In this document: piece by piece, positions 8,335 to 14,755 of the stretch
How the letters are laid out: the number at the start of each line of letters is the position of its first letter
Numbering within the stretch: position 1 is the first letter of the stretch
Assembly: GCA_030844565.1 (NCBI GenBank)
Contig: JAUUNK010000082.1
Location: 1 to 20,509 of the forward strand
DNA from: Bacteroides ovatus
GTDB taxonomy: Bacteria; Bacteroidota; Bacteroidia; Bacteroidales; Bacteroidaceae
Length of the DNA stretch: 20,509 nt
Reading direction: 5' to 3'
The notes under the pieces: model-generated
The model's input: the letters and a program-made list of their open reading frames with translations, nothing else
What the model was told of the DNA's origin: nothing
Database searches by the model: none
Position numbers and translations under genes: made by a program

Positions 8335-9051
8335 TTATTTCATGTATCCGTTCTTGCCGAAAGGAGAGGCGTCATGGTTCAGGTTCTCTTCGATTCGTTC
8401 GATGATGCCGTCTTTGATATGGATAATCTTGTCGGTCTGGTTGGCTACTCCGCTCTCGTGGGTCACCACCACTATGGTCATTCCCGTCTTATGGAGGCCT
8501 TTCAGAATCTGCATCACTTCTACCGAGGTCTTGCTGTCCAATGCCCCGGTAGGTTCATCCGCCAGGATAATCTGCGGGTGAGTGATAAGGGCACGGGCAA
8601 TTGCTACGCGTTGTTTCTGTCCACCGCTCATTTCATTAGGCATGTGGTGTGCCCATTCCTTCAGTCCCAGTCGGTCCAGGTATTCCAAGGCGAGGGCATT
8701 GCGCTTCTTCCGGCTCACTCCCTGGTAGAAAAGAGGAAGGGCAACGTTCTCCACTGCATCCTTGAAGGATATAAGGTTGAAAGACTGGAAGATGAAACCT
8801 ATCATGCGGTTGCGGTATTCGGCAGCCTTTGTTTCGCTGAGGTTCTTGATTAGTACATTGTTGAGGCAATATTCTCCTGTATCATAGTTGTCGAGTATAC
8901 CTAATATATTAAGGAGGGTGGATTTGCCCGAGCCGGATGCTCCCATAATGGAAACGAATTCGCCCTGTTCGATATTGAGGTTGATACCTTTGAGCACATG
9001 CAGGGGGGCTCCGTTGTTATAAGTCTTATTAATGTCGGTAAGATGTATCAC
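8335..9051 (-). CDS. ABC transporter ATP-binding protein (LolD/MacB-ATPase class)
   Basis: This 238-residue ATPase powers the exporter. All nucleotide-binding motifs are present: Walker A GASGSGKST (37-45), Q-loop Q89 (FIFQSFNLI), signature MSGGQKQRVAIARAL (141-155), Walker B IILADEP with E166, D-loop GALDS and H-loop H198 (VVVTHE). Length and sequence fit the LolD/FtsE/MacB class that works with FtsX-like permeases. It is the first gene of the exporter operon. Its start at 9051 (MIHLTDINKTYNNG) is typical of the family, and it diverges from the ROK kinase gene across a 177-base gap. Confidence 0.95.
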   Translation of the reverse strand: MIHLTDINKTYNNGAPLHVLKGINLNIEQGEFVSIMGASGSGKSTLLNILGILDNYDTGEYCLNNVLIKNLSETKAAEYRNRMIGFIFQSFNLISFKDAVENVALPLFYQGVSRKKRNALALEYLDRLGLKEWAHHMPNEMSGGQKQRVAIARALITHPQIILADEPTGALDSKTSVEVMQILKGLHKTGMTIVVVTHESGVANQTDKIIHIKDGIIERIEENLNHDASPFGKNGYMK

Positions 9052-9103
9052 AATTTGCTTTATTTAGTTTCTCTTTTCTATGAATTTGCTTTATTAGACG
9101 CAC

Positions 9104-9111
9104 GAAAGATA
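9104..9111 (-). promoter_or_regulatory. Candidate -7 box of the exporter operon
   Basis: The minus strand reads TATCTTTC, one base from TAnnTTTG, 52 bases upstream of the ATPase start. On the plus strand two ACGAAA copies (9102-9107 and 9111-9116), nine bases apart, overlap it and could be part of an operator. No clear -33 element was found. Confidence 0.35.
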
Positions 9112-9151
9112 CGAAAAGTTGCAAAGGAAGTGAAGTTTTTTTTAAAAATAT

Positions 9152-9182
9152 TTTGTAGACTCAATCTTCTTTGCGTAATTTG
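9152..9182 (+). promoter_or_regulatory. Candidate promoter of the ROK kinase gene
   Basis: A TTTG at 9152-9155 lies 20 bases before TAATTTG at 9176-9182. This resembles the Bacteroides TTTG-N19/20-TAnnTTTG pattern with one base missing in the -7 box. It leaves a leader of about 40-55 bases before the start codon. The spacing is good but the -7 match is imperfect. Confidence 0.35.
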
Positions 9183-9228
9183 TGTGCAGTAAACTTTTAA
9201 TTAACTAACCCAAATTAAATAAAGTATC

Positions 9229-10212
9229 ATGAATTCAAACATGGAAAAACCCTACGTAGTAGGTATTGACATAGGCGGAACGAACACCGTCTTTGGCATT
9301 GTTGATGCACGCGGAACTATCATAGCAAGTAATTCTGTGAAGACAGGTGCTTATCCTACGGTAGAAGAATATGCCGATGAAGTATGCAAGAATTTGCTTC
9401 CTCTCATCATTGCTCACGGCGGAGTGGATAAAATCAAAGGTATCGGTATCGGTGCACCTAACGGTAACTTCTATAGCGGCACTATTGAATTTGCTCCCAA
9501 TCTTCCCTGGAAAGGTATCATTCCGTTGGCAGCCATGTTCGAAGAACGTCTGGGTATCCCTACGGCATTGACTAATGATGCTAATGCGGCTGCGGTAGGT
9601 GAGATGACTTACGGCGCTGCCCGTGGTATGAAAGACTTTATCATGATTACGCTGGGAACAGGTGTAGGTAGCGGCATCGTAGTAAATGGTCAGGTGGTAT
9701 ATGGACACGATGGCTTTGCCGGTGAGCTGGGGCATGTGATTGTGCGCCGTGGCACGGGACGTCTTTGCGGTTGCGGTCGTAAAGGCTGTCTGGAGACATA
9801 TTGCTCTGCTACAGGTGTGGCACGTACGGCACGTGAAGTGTTGGCTGCCCGCACAGACCCGAGTTTGCTGCGCAACATTCCTGCTGAGAATATCACTTCC
9901 AAAGATGTATATGATGCAGCCGTTCAAGGCGATAAGGTAGCTCAGGAAATCTTTGATTTCACGGGTACTATCCTCGGCGAAGCATTGGCTGACTTCATTG
10001 CTTTCTCCAGCCCCGAAGCAATCGTGCTGTTCGGTGGTTTGGCTAAATCAGGCGATTACATCATGAAGCCCATCCAGAAAGCGATTGAAGAAAACATCCT
10101 GACTATTTATAAAGGTAAGACGAAACTTCTTGTTTCCGAACTGAAAGACTCTGATGCCGCAGTGTTGGGTGCCAGCGCCTTGGCGTGGGAGTTGAAGGAC
10201 TTGAAAGAATAA
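9229..10212 (+). CDS. ROK-family sugar kinase, probable glucokinase
   Basis: This 327-residue cytoplasmic kinase should phosphorylate glucose or a related hexose with ATP. The phosphate loop GIDIGGTNT lies at 12-20. The sugar-binding and catalytic region has TNDANAAAVGE with catalytic D117 and the GTGVGSGIV loop (143-150). The ROK signature follows: E166 and H169 (GELGHVIV), then the zinc site CGCGRKGC with C180, C182 and C187, then LETYCS. The C-terminal PEAIVLFGGLAKSGDYI segment is also family-typical. An alternative start at codon 5 (9241, MEKPYVVGIDIGG) is equally plausible. It is a single-gene unit, divergent from the exporter and followed by a strong terminator. The exact sugar is inferred; N-acetylmannosamine or fructose kinases share the fold. 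Confidence 0.9.
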   Translation: MNSNMEKPYVVGIDIGGTNTVFGIVDARGTIIASNSVKTGAYPTVEEYADEVCKNLLPLIIAHGGVDKIKGIGIGAPNGNFYSGTIEFAPNLPWKGIIPLAAMFEERLGIPTALTNDANAAAVGEMTYGAARGMKDFIMITLGTGVGSGIVVNGQVVYGHDGFAGELGHVIVRRGTGRLCGCGRKGCLETYCSATGVARTAREVLAARTDPSLLRNIPAENITSKDVYDAAVQGDKVAQEIFDFTGTILGEALADFIAFSSPEAIVLFGGLAKSGDYIMKPIQKAIEENILTIYKGKTKLLVSELKDSDAAVLGASALAWELKDLKE

Positions 10213-10242
10213 TCATTTTTAGATAATAAAGGTAATGAACGG

Positions 10243-10277
10243 AACGTTCCGGGAGCTTAGGCTTTCGGAACGTTTTT
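10243..10277 (+). terminator. Intrinsic terminator of the ROK kinase gene
   Basis: A perfect 9-bp stem is formed by AACGTTCCG (10243-10251) and CGGAACGTT (10266-10274). The 14-base interior can close further, and the right arm runs into TTTTT. It starts 31 bases after the stop codon. Confidence 0.85.
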
Positions 10278-10383
10278 GTTATAGCCATTTCTGACATTGG
10301 ATAAGGAGACTTAGCGGATGGACTATAGTGAGGCAGTGTTCAGTAGATAGTGGGGCAAGAGATAGCATATAGAGACCCGAAAT

Positions 10384-10477
10384 GCAAAACATCCGGGTGT
10401 TTTGCCGAAAAACATCCCCATGATGTAAATTAAAACATCCGGGTGTTTCATACCAAAACATCCGGATGTTTTGCATA
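10384..10477. repeat. Four-unit 23-bp tandem array of palindromes (AAAACATCC core)
   Basis: Four units begin at 10386, 10409, 10432 and 10455, exactly 23 bp apart. Each starts with an invariant AAAACATCC. The right halves are GGGTGTTTT, CCATGATGT, GGGTGTTTC and GGATGTTTT. Units 1, 3 and 4 are thus palindromes; unit 4 (AAAACATCCGGATGTTTT, 10455-10472) is perfect over 18 bp, and unit 1 extends to 22 bp with one T/G mismatch pair. Unit 2 has lost its right half. The 5-base tails between palindromes are not conserved. A 23-bp step is close to 2.2 turns of B-DNA. The palindromes have no loop, so a DNA site for a dimeric protein fits better than an RNA hairpin. Confidence 0.85.
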
Positions 10478-10558
10478 TTGACTTTTTGCAATCTATTTGC
10501 CGGAGATAGGTTATCAGCCGATTGTGCATAGAGAATCTGAACGTTACCTTAACTTATT

Positions 10559-12616
10559 TTATCCTCTTTCACCTAGCTTGTCAATCATCACTTGCGCATC
10601 GCTATCCGACAATAACCCTTGATTTACAAAGTCCTCTATATACATCCTTTCTTTAGAAAGCAGCATGCGGATGGCTTTCTGTGTCAATGCCTTGCGGTAT
10701 CCCGTAGGGTAGTCAAGGGCAAGTTCTTCCATAAAGGATTGTGCGGCGGAGAGATTGAGATACACTTCCTTGCGTAAGGCGCTTATTTTTTCTTTCTCTT
10801 CTTGGGAAAAGAGTTGGGAGTCATCAATGTCTTCCAGCAAGTGTAGGGAGGCTTGTTGAAGCAAGATAAAACCGCGGCAAAGGTCATAGCGCGCCACCAC
10901 CTGACTATTGAAACGTTCTCCCATCCAGCGGTTGAACCATACGAAGATGAACCATTGCAAAGTGCGCAATTGTTTGCCGGCGCCCTTGAAGATGTCCCGT
11001 TGATCTGATAAAGGAGCTTTGCCCTCGTCGTCGAACGTCTCGTCCAGCAGCATTGTCAACTTGCGTAGGCTGCTTACCGAAATAATTCCATCGGCATAGA
11101 GCTCCCAGCACATGGCTTTTTCCTTTTGTAGCACTTTCAGGCGGATATTCGCCTGTAAGTCTTGGTCTTTTACAGGGGGCAATACTTCGTGTGCTCCACT
11201 GTAGGGCAGAAACTCCTTTACTGTATCCCAGTCTGTCCCCTGCATGGCTTCTTTCTCTTGCAAGCTTTTGTAGTATGTCTCCACATTGCTGCGGAGTTGT
11301 TCTTTTACGCTGTTTTCCAGCAGTAGGCGTGCTGTGGGCACTTGCGTCATACCCAGTTTTCTCAGCATCCAGCCGATGGTGGTGGCATTCAGGGTGAGCG
11401 TGAGAGTGACGATGCCCGCTGTCTGAAACAGAATCTGATGGCGGATGTCGGCGGGGATAGAGGTGGTGTAAGATACCATCAGGGCAAGTGTCAGCCCCAA
11501 AGCTCCCCGTAGTCCGCCCCACGAAAGAATAACCGATTCGCGGGGAGTCAAGCCGTAACCGAAACGCCGCATCAATGGATAAAGCAACCCCACCATCAGC
11601 CCGCGGATAAGGTTAATGCCGATATACATACCTATAAGGATGAGCACGCTGCTCCACGAAAAGTCTGTCTTGATGGCGATAACCACTCCCACTATAATAA
11701 AGATGAGCGTATTGGCTAGATACGTGGCGAGTTCCCAGAACTCTCCCATGAACTCGATGACGCGAGGTTTCAGTTGCAGGCGTCCGTAGTAGGAGATAAC
11801 CAGTCCGAAGCATACGAGGGCGATGACTCCGGAGACATTGAGATAGCCTTGCGCCAGCAGAAAGGTGAGGTATGCTACCACGATGATGATACTGTTTTGA
11901 ATCATTGAATCTCCTTCTACCTTCCGGAAGAAGGCAAGGCAGCAGAAAGCGAGAAAAGCGCCGAGCAGACCGCCGCCAAGCACCACGACGAAGAAGTCTA
12001 CCACCGGAGACAAGTGGGGAGCACCCGTAGCTGAGTAAGCTCCGAAGAATATCATGAAAAGCACGATGCCCGTACCGTCGTTCAGCATGGATTCGGCATC
12101 CACCAGCGTGGAGAAGCGCTTGCTCGTGTGGAGTTCTCTCAGCAGTGCCACCACCGCCACCGGGTCTGTGGCACTGATTAGTGCGCCGAACATCAGTGCA
12201 AAAGTCCAGTTCCATTCGTCATATTGAGGCACAAATGAATGAAGCCCGATGAGCAAAGCTCCCGTTAGAAACATAGCGATGACCACACCCGGAACGGAGA
12301 GCAAAAGGGCGTTAGTGAGATTCTTGCGGAAAATATGTATATCCAGCTCATAAGCAGCGTCGAAAATGAGGATAGGCAGAAAGACGTAAAGAATCAAGTC
12401 GGGGTTCATGTTGCCGATGCTATCGAAAGCAGCGTTCAACCAGTCGATAGACGAGAAGTTGAAACGTACCAGCAACCCGGCAATCAAGCCGAAAAGAAAC
12501 AATCCCACCGTATAGGGGAAAGGTGTCTTTTTCAGGGCGAACTTTAAAATGCCTCCTACGATGAGGCTCAGTATGACAAATATCAACGGCGAGAGCAATC
12601 CTTCCATCATTTCCAT
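10559..12616 (-). CDS. CPA1-family Na+/H+ (cation/proton) antiporter, NhaP/NHE-like
   Basis: This 685-residue inner-membrane antiporter would exchange Na+ or K+ for H+ in pH and ion homeostasis. The first 420 residues are a run of about 12 membrane helices. Family landmarks are FLPILIFDAAYELD (79-92), the SATDPVAVVALL motif (148-159) with the ion-binding Asp, ESMLNDGTGIVLF (175-187) with the N-D pair, and WGGLRGALGL (366-375). A soluble C-terminal domain of about 260 residues, rich in charged helices, follows as in longer NhaP/SOS1-like proteins and is probably regulatory. The N-terminus MEMMEGLLSP has Met at 1, 3 and 4, so the true start may be up to three codons later. It is a single gene; the kdp potassium operon lies nearby, but its orientation and separation by the RRM gene give no evidence of co-regulation. 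Confidence 0.9.
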   Translation of the reverse strand: MEMMEGLLSPLIFVILSLIVGGILKFALKKTPFPYTVGLFLFGLIAGLLVRFNFSSIDWLNAAFDSIGNMNPDLILYVFLPILIFDAAYELDIHIFRKNLTNALLLSVPGVVIAMFLTGALLIGLHSFVPQYDEWNWTFALMFGALISATDPVAVVALLRELHTSKRFSTLVDAESMLNDGTGIVLFMIFFGAYSATGAPHLSPVVDFFVVVLGGGLLGAFLAFCCLAFFRKVEGDSMIQNSIIIVVAYLTFLLAQGYLNVSGVIALVCFGLVISYYGRLQLKPRVIEFMGEFWELATYLANTLIFIIVGVVIAIKTDFSWSSVLILIGMYIGINLIRGLMVGLLYPLMRRFGYGLTPRESVILSWGGLRGALGLTLALMVSYTTSIPADIRHQILFQTAGIVTLTLTLNATTIGWMLRKLGMTQVPTARLLLENSVKEQLRSNVETYYKSLQEKEAMQGTDWDTVKEFLPYSGAHEVLPPVKDQDLQANIRLKVLQKEKAMCWELYADGIISVSSLRKLTMLLDETFDDEGKAPLSDQRDIFKGAGKQLRTLQWFIFVWFNRWMGERFNSQVVARYDLCRGFILLQQASLHLLEDIDDSQLFSQEEKEKISALRKEVYLNLSAAQSFMEELALDYPTGYRKALTQKAIRMLLSKERMYIEDFVNQGLLSDSDAQVMIDKLGERG

Positions 12617-12957
12617 AGCTATTTATGTTTTAGAGGAGGTAAAGAAGGACGAATAACTCCTCTACCTCTTCCAAATAACACTTCACAAAAGATATGGTTT
12701 AGGGACATACGCTCTCCCAGTCTGTTAACTTCTGGTCTTTATTCACAAAAAAGGATATATAATGAAAGAAAACAGGCTGGTTATAGTGCAGCATCGGGAA
12801 AGAATGCTTTCCTTTGCACCAACGAAACAATAAAAGGTTTACAGCGTTATGCTTTCATCTATGTACTTCCTCAGTCGTTTAAATTGAGTATTTCCATTCT
12901 GATTACCTTTCCTCGGAAACTTTTTTATTGAATTATTAATTTTTTATATTTACGTTT
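12617..12957. other. Divergent intergenic region between antiporter and RRM gene
   Basis: These 341 bases contain the upstream regions of both genes. Near the antiporter start is an 8-bp inverted repeat TAGAGGAG/CTCCTCTA (12631-12638 and 12657-12664, 18-base loop), which would lie in the antiporter leader if transcription starts further upstream. A 6-bp hairpin GGAAAG/CTTTCC lies at 12797-12812. TATCTTTTG on the minus strand (12686-12694) is a loose -7 match for the antiporter gene. No coding sequence is supported. Confidence 0.5.
12904..12911 (+). promoter_or_regulatory. Candidate -7 box of the RRM protein gene
   Basis: TACCTTTC differs from TAnnTTTG at the last base. A TTG at 12884-12886 lies 17 bases upstream, slightly closer than usual. 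The implied leader is about 40 AT-rich bases before the ATG at 12958. A second loose match, TATATTTA at 12945-12952, would give an almost leaderless mRNA. Confidence 0.3.
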
Positions 12958-13203
12958 ATGAACATGTATGTTGGAAATCTTAGCTACAACGTTAAGGAAT
13001 CAGATTTGAGACAAGTAATGGAAGAGTACGGAACGGTTGATTCAGTGAAACTTATCACTGATCGCGACACAAGAAGATCTAAAGGTTTTGCTTTTGTCGA
13101 CATGCCGGAAAACTCGGAAGCAAAGAACGCAATCAACGAATTGAACGGTGCAGAGTATGCAGGTCGTCCGATGGTAGTGAAAGAAGCATTGCCCAGAAAC
13201 TAA
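12958..13203 (+). CDS. Small single-RRM RNA-binding protein
   Basis: This 81-residue protein is one RNA-recognition motif with almost no flanking sequence. RNP2 is MYVGNL (3-8) and RNP1 is KGFAFVDM (43-50); both keep the aromatic residues that stack on RNA bases (Y4, F44, F46). The beta-alpha-beta-beta-alpha-beta order is visible, ending in GRPMVVKEALPRN. Such short RRM proteins are common in Bacteroidota, where they are proposed to act as post-transcriptional regulators in bacteria lacking Hfq. The gene is monocistronic: it has its own upstream region and a strong terminator. An alternative start two codons in (12964) would still keep the whole domain. Confidence 0.93.
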   Translation: MNMYVGNLSYNVKESDLRQVMEEYGTVDSVKLITDRDTRRSKGFAFVDMPENSEAKNAINELNGAEYAGRPMVVKEALPRN

Positions 13204-13227
13204 AATTAAATTCTGAAATAATAGAAA

Positions 13228-13256
13228 AGGATATCGCCCGGCGGTATCCTTTTTTT
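13228..13256 (+). terminator. Terminator of the RRM gene, possibly bidirectional
   Basis: A 10-bp stem pairs AGGATATCGC (13228-13237) with GCGGTATCCT (13241-13250), with one G-T wobble and a 3-base loop. A run of seven T follows. The left flank is A-rich (AGAAA), so the reverse strand may also terminate the kdp operon, which ends 42 bases away on the opposite strand. Confidence 0.85.
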
Positions 13257-13297
13257 ATGCCATTATGTTTAAAGAGTGTGTACGTCGCCTGTGGCTG

Positions 13298-14737
13298 CTA
13301 TGCCTTGAGGCGAATGACGAAACGACTGCCTCTTCCCAATTCGCTTTCTACGGTGAGCGTGCCGCCGTGGGCTTCTACGAAATCTTTTGAGATAGATAAG
13401 CCCAAACCACTGCCTTGGACCTTAGTGCCCGGCACACGGAAGTAGCGGTCGAAGATGCTCTTGTGGTAGCGCGGGTCGATTCCTTTTCCGAAATCCTGCA
13501 CATATAGTTCGATAATGTCTCCTTTTTGACGCGCACCGATAATTACCCTGCCGTTTTCTTTGGAATAGCGGATGGCATTGCTAAGCAAATTAGTGAGTAC
13601 CCATGCTATTTTCTCACTATCTACAAAGAGCTTGCCTATCTTTTCTTCCGGATATTCCGCTTCTATTTGTATGTTAAATCTTTCTGCCTGCACGCGGTTG
13701 GCTTTGATGGCATATTCAATCAGTTCGATGGGCTTGGTGATTTTGGGCATCATCTGGAGTTTGCCGGCTTCTACCTGTGTCATGTTGAGCAGCTCTCCGG
13801 TGATGTCCAGCAGGCGTTGGCTGTTGTCGCGGATGCTTCGTGAAAGTTCCTCTTGCTCGGTGTTGAGCGTCCCCACCCTCCTGTCTTCCAGGAGCTGGAG
13901 GCTCATGAGGATGGCGGAGATAGGAGTTTTCAGTTCGTGGGAGATGGTGGAGATAAAGGTAGTCTTGGCAGAGTCCAGTTCTTTGAATTCTGTGATGTTC
14001 TTGAGAAGAATCACGTCGCCCAATGAGTGGGGGGCTTCATTCTCTGTGCCGGGGCTATTGATGGGGATATAGGAAGCTTTGAAATAACTCTCTTTATTGT
14101 CTGCATATATTTTGAGAGACTCTTCCTGCTTTTCCGGCGTCACCAGTTCGCGGATGAGGCGGCGCAGAAGATCGTTGCCCAATGCCAGTTCTTCGGCAGA
14201 CCGATGAAGTACGTTTTCTCTTTGCAGGTTGAGAACGTTGAGGGCTTTGTCGTTGATGAAAAGAATCTCTCGGGTGGTGTTTAGTCCGATGATGGGGTCG
14301 TCTATGCTGTTGACGATAGCTTCGAGAAATTTCTTTGCGGCAAGGATGTCACTAAGGGTGCTGGCGCGATATTCGGTGAGCCTTTCCGCCATGCGGTTGA
14401 AGCTGTCGGCTACTTCGCGAAACTCTGCGTTCTTCGGCATGTCGAGCCTTTTCTCGTAATTGTGGTTGGCTATTTCGAGAATGCCGCGGGTCAGTTCCCT
14501 CACAGGCTTGTTGATGGAACGGGGCAACCACACCAGAAGCGCCAGTCCGGTAAGGATACAAATGCCCCCCGTGACAGCTATCCATAGCAAAGCCCGTTGC
14601 AAGGCAGGCATGGCAACGGGGCTGTCCGGTTCGGTAGCCGTGAGGACTTGCAGGTTCACCACCGAAAGGGCTACCAGGAGGATAATCATGCCGGCAAGGA
14701 TGCCGATGCCGAAGAGTAATTTGGTTTTGATGTTCAT
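13298..14737 (-). CDS. HAMP/PAS sensor histidine kinase at the end of the kdp operon
   Basis: This 479-residue membrane kinase follows the short KdpD by 18 bases. Two membrane helices (about 6-28 and 49-71) enclose an external loop of only about 20 residues. They are followed by a HAMP linker (about 70-125, PRSINKPVREL), a PAS domain (about 133-250) and a HisKA dimerisation domain with phosphoacceptor H267 in FISTISHELKTP. The ATPase domain has N383/N387 (LTNLLSNAIRYS), D415 (DFGKGID), the RYFRV segment and the GSGLGLSIS loop (442-450). The tiny external loop suggests that the signal comes from the membrane or cytoplasm. It is not the C-terminal half of KdpD, which has four membrane helices and a GAF domain. 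It probably takes the place of that kinase module, but no partner regulator is encoded here. Confidence 0.92.
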   Translation of the reverse strand: MNIKTKLLFGIGILAGMIILLVALSVVNLQVLTATEPDSPVAMPALQRALLWIAVTGGICILTGLALLVWLPRSINKPVRELTRGILEIANHNYEKRLDMPKNAEFREVADSFNRMAERLTEYRASTLSDILAAKKFLEAIVNSIDDPIIGLNTTREILFINDKALNVLNLQRENVLHRSAEELALGNDLLRRLIRELVTPEKQEESLKIYADNKESYFKASYIPINSPGTENEAPHSLGDVILLKNITEFKELDSAKTTFISTISHELKTPISAILMSLQLLEDRRVGTLNTEQEELSRSIRDNSQRLLDITGELLNMTQVEAGKLQMMPKITKPIELIEYAIKANRVQAERFNIQIEAEYPEEKIGKLFVDSEKIAWVLTNLLSNAIRYSKENGRVIIGARQKGDIIELYVQDFGKGIDPRYHKSIFDRYFRVPGTKVQGSGLGLSISKDFVEAHGGTLTVESELGRGSRFVIRLKA

Positions 14738-14755
14738 AAGCTACTTTCTATAATA

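Larger units (their letters stand above)
10213..10558. other. Convergent intergenic region between ROK kinase and antiporter
   Basis: This stretch separates two convergent genes. It holds the ROK terminator (10243-10277) and a 23-bp-periodic palindromic array (10384-10477). The remaining bases (10278-10383 and 10478-10558) show no gene, tRNA or clear terminator for the antiporter gene. Small open frames here on the minus strand are mostly translations of the repeats themselves and are not called. Confidence 0.6.

Noticed and set aside
10455..10472. Terminator for the antiporter gene
   Set aside because: The palindrome has no loop; folded as RNA only a few A-U rich pairs around a CCGG loop remain, and the stop codon is about 90 bases away.
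10384..10477. CRISPR-like array
   Set aside because: The repeats follow each other with only about 5 variable bases between palindromes, so there is no room for spacers, and no cas genes are present.
10279..10529. Two overlapping minus-strand frames of about 70 codons
   Set aside because: Much of their sequence is a translation of the palindromic array, with no family resemblance or initiation signal; more likely products of the repeat than genes.
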